Shown piece after piece: positions 7,109 to 17,818 of a DNA stretch of 29,697 bases. Under the pieces are notes generated by a model, which saw only the letters and a program-made list of their open reading frames with translations, searched no databases and had not been told where the DNA came from. Numbering within the stretch: the first letter of the stretch is position 1; every line of letters starts with the position of its first letter. The translations under genes were made by a program, and so were the position numbers. The stretch comes from DATLWR01 sp035576205. GTDB taxonomy: Bacteria > Pseudomonadota > Zetaproteobacteria > Mariprofundales > Mariprofundaceae. The stretch covers positions 1 through 29,697 of the forward strand of contig DATLWR010000041.1 of the NCBI GenBank assembly GCA_035576205.1. Reading direction: 5' to 3'.

Positions 7109-7137
7109 TTGGTACGTCAGCCCCCCTGTGGTAGCGT
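7109..7137 (+). promoter_or_regulatory. Possible secA promoter
   Basis: TTGGTA (7109-7114) and TAGCGT (7132-7137) are separated by 17 bp, 40 bp before the secA start. The hexamers match consensus at 4 and 3 positions only, so this is a weak call. Confidence 0.3.
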
Positions 7138-7176
7138 GCCGAACCTTCAATGTACCCTGACGGGAGTTTTTCACCC

Positions 7177-9843
<2,667 letters not shown>

Positions 9844-9859
9844 ACCGAAGGAAACAACC

Positions 9860-10435
9860 ATGAGTACCGAAAACGAACTTTACGTTCGCAGCGAATCGAA
9901 GTGCGAACTGTGCGGCGCCACCGACAACCTCGCCGCCTACGAGGTTGCCCCGTCCGACGGCAGCGCCGATAAGAGTGCGCTGTTGTGCGCCACCTGCCGC
10001 GAGCAGATCGACAATCCGGAGAAGACGGATGCCAACCACTGGCGCTGCCTGAACGACAGCATGTGGAGCCAGGTACCGGCCGTGCAGGTGCTGGCGTTCC
10101 GCATGCTCAACCGCCTGCGCGGCGAGGGCTGGCCGCAGGATCTGCTGGACATGATGTATCTGGAGGACGACGTGCGCGCCTGGGCCGAAGCCGGCCTGGA
10201 GGGTGCGGGCGACGACACCCCGAAGCATGTCGACTGCCACGGCGCCGTGCTGGAAGCGGGCGATACCGTTACGCTGATCAAGGATCTCGACGTGAAGGGC
10301 TCGAGCATTACTGCGAAAAGAGGAACTGCCGTGCGCAACATCCGGCTGGTGCACGATAACCCCGAGCAGATCGAGGGCAAGGTCGAAGGCCAGCAGATCA
10401 TCATCCTGACCAAGTTCGTCAAGAAATCGGGCTGA
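9860..10435 (+). CDS. PhnA/YjdM-type zinc-ribbon protein
   Basis: A 191-residue cytoplasmic protein with an N-terminal zinc ribbon (C15, C18, C43, C46) and a C-terminal PhnA domain (about 120-190) with the typical segments GDTVTLIKDLDVKGSS, KRGTAVRNIRL and GQQIIILTKFVKKS. The family was named for alkylphosphonate uptake, but phn genes are absent here and that role is doubtful for YjdM-like proteins; the function is unknown. The start ATG 9860 has AAGGAAA upstream. It lies 16 bp after secA, so it is probably co-transcribed and ends at the strong terminator at 10453. Confidence 0.85.
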   Translation: MSTENELYVRSESKCELCGATDNLAAYEVAPSDGSADKSALLCATCREQIDNPEKTDANHWRCLNDSMWSQVPAVQVLAFRMLNRLRGEGWPQDLLDMMYLEDDVRAWAEAGLEGAGDDTPKHVDCHGAVLEAGDTVTLIKDLDVKGSSITAKRGTAVRNIRLVHDNPEQIEGKVEGQQIIILTKFVKKSG

Positions 10436-10452
10436 CCGTCAGTCAGCCAATC

Positions 10453-10485
10453 AAAAGGGGGAGCTGCTGCTCCCCCTTTTATTTT
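10453..10485. terminator. Bidirectional intrinsic terminator
   Basis: A perfect 12-bp stem, AAAAGGGGGAGC with GCTCCCCCTTTT, around loop TGCT. TTTTATTTT follows on the plus strand and TTTTGATT on the minus strand. It sits between the convergent PhnA-like and DUF167 genes and can end both. Confidence 0.85.
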
Positions 10486-10495
10486 CAGAAAACCT

Positions 10496-10873
10496 TCAAG
10501 CTCCGTCTGCCCCGGCCAATTGCCGGGCGACAACCGCCGGCAGTTTCTGCGGTGCGCGGATACGCAGCTGCTTGTTGACGTTGTAGCGGCCGAACATTAC
10601 CTCGATATCGCTCACTGCCACCCCGAACTTGTCCGCCAGGAAACGCACCATGTGATCGGTCGCCCGGCCGCGCACCGGCTTCTCGGTCACACTGACCCGT
10701 AGCTGCTTGCCCTTCGGCCGGCCGATCGCATCACGACTGGCGGCGGGCGTACCGAGGATGTTCAGCACCAGCGTATCGCCGTCCCAGGCGCAGAACGCAT
10801 CCAGTTCCTGCCCCTTGTTCGCCTTGCTTCCACCGCCATGCGCTGTTCTGTTTTTCAACACCTTCCCCCGCAT
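10496..10873 (-). CDS. DUF167/YggU family protein
   Basis: A 125-residue protein whose residues from about 30 on match the DUF167 (YggU) fold: FCAWDGDTLVLNILGTPAASRDAI, PKGKQLRVSVTEKPVRGRAT, then a helix and a strand ending RIRAP. The function of this small alpha/beta family is unknown. Its N terminus here (basic, Gly/Lys/Asn-rich, about 25 residues) is longer than usual. ATG 10873 is my choice, with ATG 10891 and GTG 10861 as alternatives. It is transcribed toward the terminator at 10453, opposite to its neighbours. Confidence 0.75.
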   Translation of the reverse strand: MRGKVLKNRTAHGGGSKANKGQELDAFCAWDGDTLVLNILGTPAASRDAIGRPKGKQLRVSVTEKPVRGRATDHMVRFLADKFGVAVSDIEVMFGRYNVNKQLRIRAPQKLPAVVARQLAGADGA

Positions 10874-10999
10874 GGCGCGGCAAGGGAGCAAACCCGTCAG
10901 CCGTGCATGGTGTCACTACCTCATCAGTCGTCGGATGTGCGATCGAATCCAACGCTACTTACGTGGAGCCGAAATCCGGATTCTCCGCTTCGTATCCAT

Positions 11000-11029
11000 T
11001 TTACAGCATTGCCCTGTCTCATCTACAGT
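11000..11029 (+). promoter_or_regulatory. Possible promoter of the outer-membrane protein gene
   Basis: TTTACA (11000-11005) and TACAGT (11024-11029) are 18 bp apart and lie 38 bp before the start codon. The hexamers match consensus at about 5 and 4 positions. The region is noticeably more AT-rich than its neighbours. Confidence 0.4.
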
Positions 11030-11066
11030 GGTGGTTGTACCGTTCACTGGGGAAATAAAGTTACAA

Positions 11067-11891
11067 ATGATAAGAATGAAGATTTTGCTTGCAGCGATCA
11101 TGCTGCTCATCTTTACAGCTCCCGGGACTTCCCATGCGGGCGAAGACGCCATCCTGGCCGCAAACAATCAGATTTCAGTCCGGTATGTATCCACCTATGT
11201 CGACTATGGTGAAACCGGCAATGGCGTTGTGGGCGCAGCCAACACTTTGCTTGATACCGAAAAAGGCATGGTGCCCGGCTTCGGCTTTGATTTTTCATTG
11301 ATGGGAAACAAGCTGATCGACAACGGCTATCTCGATATCGAGTTCAGCCACGTCATGGGACACACCAACTACGTCGGAGCCCTTATTGCAGGCGGCCCTT
11401 ACGGTTCCATTGTTTCAACTTCGGGAGCTGCGATCACCGACATCGGAGCCCGCCTGGGCAAAGGCTTCCGGCTCGGGGATTCCTTCATGCTTACGCCGTT
11501 CCTGGAAATCGGGCACCATCGATGGTATCGCGGTATAAATGCCGGCGAAACCTACCAGCACGACTACTACGCTGGCGGCGCGCTTGCCCAGATATCAGTC
11601 GGGAAGGCATTTGTACTTTCCGTCAACGGCATGATCGGCAAGACATTCAATTCCTCGATCTATGTAAACGCCTTTCCGTTTGGTTTTTCACTCGGCCTTG
11701 GGAGTTCAAGTATTTGGCGTGCAGGTGCAACCGTCGACTACGCCGTCAACGGCGATTTCCATATCAATGTGGGCGTTGGCCAGACTCGCTTCAAGTATGG
11801 GACAAGCGGCCTAAACGCGTTGGGCATTGGAGAACCGAACAGCAGCACAAAGTACACCACCATCAAAACGGGCATCGGTTTCGCGTTCTAA
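11067..11891 (+). CDS. Outer-membrane beta-barrel protein of unknown function
   Basis: A 274-residue protein with a clear signal peptide (about 1-23, KILLAAIMLLIF then TSHA-GE). Many amphipathic beta strands follow, ending GIGFAF, a C-terminal Phe typical of BAM-inserted barrels. I do not recognise the family. Strand-like segments such as QISVRYVSTYVDY, GYLDIEFSHVMGH, FLEIGHHRWYRG and YTTIKTGIGFAF suggest about 10-12 strands. Codon use and base composition (ATA, AAA, TTT) are less GC-biased than in surrounding genes, hinting at acquisition or relaxed selection. The start could be ATG 11067 or 11076. It is likely monocistronic, 159 bp before argJ. Confidence 0.75.
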   Translation: MIRMKILLAAIMLLIFTAPGTSHAGEDAILAANNQISVRYVSTYVDYGETGNGVVGAANTLLDTEKGMVPGFGFDFSLMGNKLIDNGYLDIEFSHVMGHTNYVGALIAGGPYGSIVSTSGAAITDIGARLGKGFRLGDSFMLTPFLEIGHHRWYRGINAGETYQHDYYAGGALAQISVGKAFVLSVNGMIGKTFNSSIYVNAFPFGFSLGLGSSSIWRAGATVDYAVNGDFHINVGVGQTRFKYGTSGLNALGIGEPNSSTKYTTIKTGIGFAF

Positions 11892-12050
11892 TCAATTGCC
11901 GATTGATACAGGCATTGCCCGCCTGATGCTTCCAAAGCAGGCACCGGTCATACATCGTCTCATAGAAGCGCTGATCCGCAGCTTGCAAGGCGTTATTCGC
12001 GGTTTCAGTCTTAGCGCGTTTACAAATACGCATTACGAGGACGTACCGCC

Positions 12051-13274
12051 ATGGCCGTGAATCCACCTGCCCTGAATCCCCCGCTCGCCGTACCCGGCTT
12101 CAAGGTCGGCACCGCCTCATGCGGCGTCAAATCGCCGACACTGAAGGGCAAGCGCCAGGACGTCACGCTGATCGTCGCCGATGTCGATTGCCATGCCGCC
12201 GGCGTGTTCACGACGAACCGTTTCAGGGCCGCCTGTGTACGCTGGGGCGAGAAAACGCTGGCGCGGCATGCCGACAAGGTCCGCGCCATCGTGGCCAATG
12301 CCGGAAATGCGAACGCCGGGCTTGGCGAGATGGAAACCGTCTGGGCGCGGCAGCTGATCGAGACGGGTGCCGCTGCCGCCGGCGTCGATGTCGACGCCGT
12401 GCTCTCCGCCTCCACAGGAGTGATCGGCACGCCGTTCCCGATCGAGCGCATCAAGGAAAGCATGCACGAGGCCACCGACACGCTGGCGCCGGCCAACTGG
12501 GAGGCCGCCGCGCATGCCATCCGCACCACCGACACCTTCGCCAAATGGGCTTCGGCGCAGATCGACATGGACGGCAATACCTACACGCTGACCGGCATCG
12601 CCAAGGGATCGGGCATGATCCATCCGAACATGGCGACGATGCTCGCCTTTGTCGCCACCGACGCGCCGATTGCCGCCAGCGATCTCGCCCCGATGCTGCG
12701 GCGCGTCGCCGACCGCTCGTTCAACTGCATCTCGGTGGATGGCGACACCTCGACCAACGACACCCTCTATCTGCTCTCCTCGGGCATCGGCCTCGGATAT
12801 GCGCCGCTTGGCGACACCACACTGTTCGAACAGGCGCTGACCGAGCTGTGCGTGGATCTCGCACAACTGATCGTGCGCGACGGCGAGGGCGTCTCGAAAT
12901 TCGTCACCATCGAAGTAACCGGCGCGGAGAGCGAAGCCGAGGCGCGCCAGGTCGGCCGTGCCGTGGCCGTCTCGCCGCTGGTCAAGACCGCCTTCGCGGG
13001 CAGCGACGCCAACTGGGGACGCATCCTCTCGGCGGTCGGCAACTCCGGGGTGGCGATCGACACCAACAAGATCACCCTCTCCGCCGACGACGTGCGGATG
13101 TTCGAAAAGGGCAACCTGCATCCGGACTACCGCGATGCGGACGGCATGGAAGTGTTCCGCAAGCCGGAATTCACCATCTCGCTCGACCTCGGCATGGGCA
13201 CGGCTCGCAGCACCGTCTGGACCGGCGACCTGACCCACGACTACATCACCATCAACGCCGAATACCGGACCTGA
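12051..13274 (+). CDS. argJ: Bifunctional ornithine acetyltransferase / N-acetylglutamate synthase ArgJ
   Basis: A 407-residue ArgJ, which recycles the acetyl group from N-acetylornithine to glutamate in arginine synthesis. The autocleavage site lies in KGSGMIHPNMATML, between A195 and the nucleophile T196. VFTTNRFRAA (52-61), NAGNANAG (83-90) and ASTGVIGTP (120-128) are the expected upstream motifs. The C terminus ends in NAEYRT, close to the usual YVxINAxYRS/T. Whether it is mono- or bifunctional cannot be read from the sequence. GAGG lies upstream of ATG 12051. A Nudix gene begins 3 bp after the stop, so the two are translationally linked. Confidence 0.95.
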   Translation: MAVNPPALNPPLAVPGFKVGTASCGVKSPTLKGKRQDVTLIVADVDCHAAGVFTTNRFRAACVRWGEKTLARHADKVRAIVANAGNANAGLGEMETVWARQLIETGAAAAGVDVDAVLSASTGVIGTPFPIERIKESMHEATDTLAPANWEAAAHAIRTTDTFAKWASAQIDMDGNTYTLTGIAKGSGMIHPNMATMLAFVATDAPIAASDLAPMLRRVADRSFNCISVDGDTSTNDTLYLLSSGIGLGYAPLGDTTLFEQALTELCVDLAQLIVRDGEGVSKFVTIEVTGAESEAEARQVGRAVAVSPLVKTAFAGSDANWGRILSAVGNSGVAIDTNKITLSADDVRMFEKGNLHPDYRDADGMEVFRKPEFTISLDLGMGTARSTVWTGDLTHDYITINAEYRT

Positions 13275-13277
13275 CGC

Positions 13278-13703
13278 ATGAACGAACAGGTCATCGCCCT
13301 GGTCGCGGCATTCGACAGCAGCGGGGAACTGCTGCTGCTCAGGCGCCCGGACGATGTCCACTGCGGCGGCCTCTGGTCGCTGCCCGGCGGCAAGGTGGAG
13401 GATGCCGAAACGCCGCTCGATACCGCAGCCCGCGAGCTGCAGGAGGAGACGGGGCTTGTCGGCAGTTACTGGCGGCAGCTCGGCCGCTTCCGGCACGATT
13501 ATCCGGCGCGCTGCCTGAACTTTTTCGTATTCACCTGCATCTGCCGCGATCTCGCGGGCTTCAGCCCCGAATCGGAAGCGGCCTGGGTGCCGCTGGCCGA
13601 CATCGGCCAGTACCCGATGCCGGAAGCCAATGCGAAACTGCTGCCATTGCTGAAGCTGCCGTCGGTCGGAGCTTATCTGCAGGAGCTTTCGACAGCTCCC
13701 TGA
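13278..13703 (+). CDS. Nudix hydrolase, MutT-like
   Basis: A 141-residue Nudix protein. The box GX5EX7REUXEEXGU is complete at 38-60 (GKVEDAE, then RELQEETGL). Size and N terminus (ALVAAFDSSGELLLLRRP) resemble MutT-type 8-oxo-dGTP diphosphatases. However, CGGLWSLPGGKVE is shared with ADP-ribose and other pyrophosphatases, so the substrate is open. It starts 3 bp after argJ and is convergent with the DUF481 gene, with only 12 bp between the stops and no visible terminator. Confidence 0.85.
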   Translation: MNEQVIALVAAFDSSGELLLLRRPDDVHCGGLWSLPGGKVEDAETPLDTAARELQEETGLVGSYWRQLGRFRHDYPARCLNFFVFTCICRDLAGFSPESEAAWVPLADIGQYPMPEANAKLLPLLKLPSVGAYLQELSTAP

Positions 13704-13715
13704 AGCCGGATCAGG

Positions 13716-14489
13716 CTAGAAATCCACGGCGATGCCGGTGCTGTACCGCACGTCGGTCTTTCTGACCCCCTGCGGCGGCTCCGAATCGTGGGCGATATCC
13801 AGGTTCAATTTCAGGTCGAGTTGTTTATACAACCGGATGGCGGCCGCCAGCTGTTCCAGCAACCGGTAATCGGCCATGCGCCTGAAAGCCGGCTGGTAGT
13901 AGGTAATGCTGTAGAGGCGAATCTGATCGTTCAGCTGACGTTTCAGGACCAGATAGCTGTTGGCTCTCCACAGCCGACTGTCCAGCGGATCGGTTGTCCC
14001 CGCTTTCGGACTCAGCCTCTCATGCTCGTAGAAAGCGCCGAGACCGAAATAGACCCCGGCCTTGCCCGCCGCCTCCAGCAGCGTCCATCGTACACCGCCG
14101 CCCAGCAGGGTGCGCAGCGACAGCCTGGCGAACGGATCGCGGCCGGCCTGGGCAAACGCCTCGACTCCCCACGCTTCGCCGACCATGGTGCGATGCCGGA
14201 GATGGGCGAAGAAACGGTTGGTGTCGACGAGCCCGTTGCTCTTGCCGTAGGCGTATTGCAGCCACAGGAACTCCGTATGAGGGCCGTGCAACCACTGGCT
14301 GAGAAGCTCGGCGCGGATGCTGTTTTTGTTCGTGTTGCCGCTGCTGCCGTCGATCGCCAGCTCGGCATGGCTGGATAGCCCCTCCTTGCCAGGCCCGATG
14401 ATCGCCTGCTCGACGTTGACGATGGCCATGGCAGGAACGGGAAATGCGAGGCAGGCCAAAAGCAGGGCCGCAACTGGAGACTTGCGCAT
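13716..14489 (-). CDS. DUF481-like outer-membrane protein
   Basis: A 257-residue protein with a signal peptide (about 1-22, ending AMA) and repeated beta-strand pairs. LSSHAELAIDGSSGNTNKNSIRAELLSQW resembles the start of DUF481 (YdiY-type) barrels, which are salt-induced outer-membrane proteins. The C terminus YSTGIAVDF ends in Phe, as expected for barrels. Distance from typical members makes the family call moderate. ATG 14489 has only a weak Shine-Dalgarno. It is the last gene of the xerC block, 62 bp downstream of the xerC stop. Confidence 0.7.
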   Translation of the reverse strand: MRKSPVAALLLACLAFPVPAMAIVNVEQAIIGPGKEGLSSHAELAIDGSSGNTNKNSIRAELLSQWLHGPHTEFLWLQYAYGKSNGLVDTNRFFAHLRHRTMVGEAWGVEAFAQAGRDPFARLSLRTLLGGGVRWTLLEAAGKAGVYFGLGAFYEHERLSPKAGTTDPLDSRLWRANSYLVLKRQLNDQIRLYSITYYQPAFRRMADYRLLEQLAAAIRLYKQLDLKLNLDIAHDSEPPQGVRKTDVRYSTGIAVDF

Positions 14490-14551
14490 ATCCCGAGAGT
14501 AACGGATGCCGCCCTGCCAATCAAAAGCGAACGGCTCCCGGCTGTTTCCGG

Positions 14552-15442
14552 CTACCCCTTGCGGCGTGCCCGCGGATGCGCCTTGTCGTATACCTCGGTC
14601 AGCCGCGCGATGTCGAGATAAGTATAACGCTCGGTGGTGGCCAGCGACGCATGGCCGAGCAACTCCTGGATCGCGCGCAGATCGACACCGCCGGCCAGCA
14701 GGTGGGTGGCGAAGGAGTGGCGCAACCGGTGCGGGGTCACCGACACATCGGCGCCGGTAGCCAGCGCCCGGCTTTTGAGCATGCGCTGCACGCTGCGCTG
14801 GGTCAGCCGGCCGCCGCTGCGGTTGCGGAACAATGCCGGTTCGTCGCCCGTTACCGGACACTCGGCGAGATAGTTTCGCAACAGGTTCAGTGCCGCCGCC
14901 GGCACCGGCACCACCCGTTCCTTGCGCCCCTTGCCGAACACACGCAGCTCGCCGGTATGCAGGTCGAGATCGGTCAGATCGAGCCCCACCGCCTCGGAAA
15001 CACGCAGGCCGCAACCGTACATGACGGCGAGCAGGGCGAGATCGCGGCTTTCGCTGCCGCTACCGGCGGCCTCCAGCATCGCCGCGGTCTGTTCGGGCGG
15101 AAGGCTTTTCGGCAGCCGCTTCGGCTGCTTGGGCGCCCGCACCGAAGCCGCAACGTTGTTCGGAATCCATTTCGCCAGCACGGCGACATCGAGGAAGCTG
15201 GAGAGGGCCGACAGCCGCCTGGCCAGCGTCGAGGCGGCGAGCCCAGAGGCATGGCCGGCCACCAGCCAGTCCTGCACCTGCAGCCGCGTGATGTCGGCAA
15301 GCAGGATGTCGCCACAGTGTTCGGAAAAATCGGCCAGATCCCTTCGATAAGCCGCCACGGTATGTGCCGAGGCAAGGCGGATATCGGCAAGATCGCGCAG
15401 GTACTGCGCAATCGCGGCCAGAAGCCTCAGATCAGCTCCCAT
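14552..15442 (-). CDS. xerC: Tyrosine recombinase XerC
   Basis: A 296-residue tyrosine recombinase. The N-terminal SAM-like core-binding domain spans about 5-90 and the catalytic domain about 110-290. R147 (CGLRVSE), K171, H238 and R241 (PHRLRHSFATHLL), H264 (LLGHASLATT) and nucleophile Y273 (ERYTYL) are all present. Length and motif spacing match XerC, which with XerD resolves chromosome dimers at dif. Its start overlaps the end of the DUF484-GGDEF gene by 11 bp; in enterics xerC also follows a DUF484 gene. No dif-like site was recognised in the window. Confidence 0.92.
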   Translation of the reverse strand: MGADLRLLAAIAQYLRDLADIRLASAHTVAAYRRDLADFSEHCGDILLADITRLQVQDWLVAGHASGLAASTLARRLSALSSFLDVAVLAKWIPNNVAASVRAPKQPKRLPKSLPPEQTAAMLEAAGSGSESRDLALLAVMYGCGLRVSEAVGLDLTDLDLHTGELRVFGKGRKERVVPVPAAALNLLRNYLAECPVTGDEPALFRNRSGGRLTQRSVQRMLKSRALATGADVSVTPHRLRHSFATHLLAGGVDLRAIQELLGHASLATTERYTYLDIARLTEVYDKAHPRARRKG

Positions 15443-16538
15443 CCCCGTTGTTTTCCGCAACTTCCAGGCGCGAACCGCCCAGCGCCTTGGCGACGTACAT
15501 CGCGTGGTCGGCACGCTCGATCAGCTGCTTCACGGCCAGGTCCTCGTCCGGTGCCGAAAAGGCGACCCCCATGCTGACCCCCGTCCGGCAGCCCTGGAAT
15601 TCGAGCTTGCCACAGCCTGCGACAATCCGGCCGCCGATCTCCAGCGCCTTGTCCCGCGGACAGCCCGGCAGCAGCACGACGAACTCGTCACCGCCCATGC
15701 GGATCAGCGGATCCTGCGAGCGCACGAAGCTGCGGATGGTCTTGCTGATTTCGCTCAGCGCATCGTCGCCGGCCGCATGCCCGACATGATCGTTGATGAC
15801 CTTGAAATCATCGACATCGACATACAGGCAGGCTACGCCCGTATCCTTGCCAAACCATTGCGACAGCGGCTGATGGCTGTGCGGCTGCAGGAAACGGCGA
15901 TTGTGGCTGCCGGTCAGGGCATCGGTGATGGCATGCCGCGCCAGACGCTCCTTGGTCACCGAATTCTCCAGTGTCAGCCCGATCACCTGTGCCAGGTGCT
16001 GCAGGAAATCCCCGCTCTGGTCGGGGGCGAATCGGTCGCGGTCCACCGAGCCCATGCCCAGCACACCGAACGGTCGCTCGAGATCGCCCAGCGTCAGCAG
16101 CGCCAGCGAACCCAGATGATTGTCCTGCGCCGTCAGCCAGTCGAAGCCGTTGTCCGCCGACAATCTCAGCAGGCAGACCTGCCCATGCATCAGACCCATG
16201 CCTTCGATCTCGCCCTTTTCGATCCAGACCAGATCGCGCTCCGACAGGGCTCCCAGCTGGCGCCCACCCATGAAGCTCGAGCGGTCGAACCAGAAGCGGA
16301 CGAAATCGAGCTCGAAACGCGAACGCAGCCCGCGCAGCAGCGTGAAGCAGAGGTCTTCCGGATCGGTCGCCTTCAGCACCTGCGCTTCCAGCTCGAACAG
16401 CCGCTCGAACAGCCTCTCGTTCGCCCTGAGCCGCTTCATCACCTCCGCGACATACTGGCGCAGCTCGCGATTCTCGTCGGCCAGCTGCTGGAAGCGGCGG
16501 GCGGAGATGTCCTTGACCTCGCGGGTCTTGCCGGTCAC
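15432..16538 (-). CDS. DUF484-GGDEF diguanylate cyclase fusion
   Basis: A 368-residue protein. An N-terminal coiled coil (about 10-58) leads into a DUF484/GAF-like domain (about 40-195, with LETLLRGL-type and GSLALLTLGD strands). A C-terminal GGDEF domain follows from 200, starting HAITDALTGSHNRRFL. The active site is a canonical GGDEF at 282-286 and the product-inhibition site RxxD is RSQD at 273-276, five residues before it, so the enzyme should be active and feedback-controlled. It begins at GTG 16538, overlapping the L,D-transpeptidase stop by 4 bp (GTGA). Stand-alone DUF484 proteins flank xerC in gammaproteobacteria; here a cyclase is attached. The signal it senses is unknown. Confidence 0.85.
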   Translation of the reverse strand: MTGKTREVKDISARRFQQLADENRELRQYVAEVMKRLRANERLFERLFELEAQVLKATDPEDLCFTLLRGLRSRFELDFVRFWFDRSSFMGGRQLGALSERDLVWIEKGEIEGMGLMHGQVCLLRLSADNGFDWLTAQDNHLGSLALLTLGDLERPFGVLGMGSVDRDRFAPDQSGDFLQHLAQVIGLTLENSVTKERLARHAITDALTGSHNRRFLQPHSHQPLSQWFGKDTGVACLYVDVDDFKVINDHVGHAAGDDALSEISKTIRSFVRSQDPLIRMGGDEFVVLLPGCPRDKALEIGGRIVAGCGKLEFQGCRTGVSMGVAFSAPDEDLAVKQLIERADHAMYVAKALGGSRLEVAENNGDGS

Positions 16539-17818
16539 GGCTCGATCGTCTCCTCGATCAGTACCTTCCAGGGAGCATCCTTGCCGGCGCGCGCCAGATA
16601 CAGGCGCTTGCGGGTCTCGTCGGCATAGTTGTTGGAGCGGTAGTGCTGCTTGAACTCGGCCACCACCACCTCACCCTCGGGCCACGGCGACGGATCGTGA
16701 ATGATCGTCAGATCGGAAAAGCTGACATCGATGGACGTCTTGCCGGCATTGACCCGCTCCTTGTACCGCTTCCAGCCGGCGAGATCGTATTTGCCGGAGC
16801 GGAACTCGGCGTGGTAATGCGACAGATAGGCATCGGTGTCCAGCGACGCCCAGTCCTTGCGCCACGACTCGATGGCGTTCTCAACACTCTGCAACAGATC
16901 CTGCTGCTCGGCCGGCTGGTTGAAGGCGAAATCGCGGCCGACGATCACCCAGCTCTTGCCGAGCGTGATCTCGTCGGCGACGGCGAGCAGCTTGTTGTTC
17001 GGCAGTGCGAAACAGCCCTTGGTATCCCGCGGCGGCCGCCGTTCCACATCCAGCGGATAGCCGTGCAGCCAGATACCGTGGCCGTTCTTGTGATGCAGGC
17101 TGTCCAGCTCGTTCGGGTAGTCGATCGGGAAAGCGACCGGGCCATACTTGGCTTCCAGCGACTTGCCCTCCAGGCGTTTGACGAAGCGGTAGATGCCGTT
17201 GGGTGTCTTGCCGTCGCCCTCACTGGTCTTGTCGCCACTGGAGGCGCCGGTCACCACATATTCGTCCGCCACCTTGTGCAGGCTGCCATCCGGCTGGCGA
17301 TCGAAGATGAACAGGCGGTTGCGCCCCTTGTCGACCATGAAGACATTCCGGACCTCCGGCCCGAGCTGCAGCAGGTCGAGCGGCGCATTGAATTCGGAAT
17401 CGAGCTTGTCGAGAAATGCGTGCAGCCTCGCATCGGCCTCGCCGAGCCCGGCGGAAAGGTCGGCCGAAGCCAACAGATGGCTCTGCTGCTGCACATCGCG
17501 GGCATAGCTGCCGGCCGTCTCGACGGCGCGCACGGCCTCCTGCCGGTGCGCCTCGGCACCGAGCAGTGCGGCCAGCGGATCCTGATCGACATTGTTGCCG
17601 AGCAGCTTCAGCGCCTCCTCCGGCTGGCCGGACTTCAGCGCCACGGTGGCCTTCAGGATGGTGAGGTCGTGCTCGGGCATCTGCTTGACCAAATCGCTGT
17701 CGCCGGCATCCAGCGCTTCGCGGGCGCGGCTCCAGTTGTCGTCGCCCATGGCATGGGCAGCGGTCGCGGCCAGCAGTGCCGCCAGAAAAATCGACGATCC
17801 CTTACAGAGCCTGTTCAT
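16535..17818 (-). CDS. L,D-transpeptidase (YkuD) with NTF2-like C-terminal domain
   Basis: A 427-residue periplasmic protein. The signal peptide is about 1-23. A helical, possibly TPR-like region spans 27-145. The YkuD domain (about 157-295) has the family segment GDGKTPNGIY, H252 in IWLHGYP and the catalytic cysteine C269 in DTKGCFALPN. The C-terminal part (about 308-427) is an NTF2/SnoaL-like module, like that in Cds6-type L,D-transpeptidases. YkuD enzymes form 3-3 peptidoglycan links or attach proteins to peptidoglycan. I chose ATG 17818 over ATG 17836 because GGAAG lies 7 nt before it. It overlaps the TPR gene by 17 bp. The same C-terminal module occurs in that neighbour. Confidence 0.85.
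   Translation of the reverse strand: MNRLCKGSSIFLAALLAATAAHAMGDDNWSRAREALDAGDSDLVKQMPEHDLTILKATVALKSGQPEEALKLLGNNVDQDPLAALLGAEAHRQEAVRAVETAGSYARDVQQQSHLLASADLSAGLGEADARLHAFLDKLDSEFNAPLDLLQLGPEVRNVFMVDKGRNRLFIFDRQPDGSLHKVADEYVVTGASSGDKTSEGDGKTPNGIYRFVKRLEGKSLEAKYGPVAFPIDYPNELDSLHHKNGHGIWLHGYPLDVERRPPRDTKGCFALPNNKLLAVADEITLGKSWVIVGRDFAFNQPAEQQDLLQSVENAIESWRKDWASLDTDAYLSHYHAEFRSGKYDLAGWKRYKERVNAGKTSIDVSFSDLTIIHDPSPWPEGEVVVAEFKQHYRSNNYADETRKRLYLARAGKDAPWKVLIEETIEP

Noticed and set aside
11892..12050. Terminator candidates after the outer-membrane protein gene (ATCAAT/ATTGAT and a bulged CCTG..GCTT/AAGCAGG)
   Set aside because: Stems are short or bulged and no T run follows, so I do not call a terminator here.
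12119..13765. An alternative 548-codon plus-strand frame across argJ and the Nudix gene
   Set aside because: Arg/Gly/His-rich frameshift shadow; the argJ and Nudix frames carry complete catalytic motifs.
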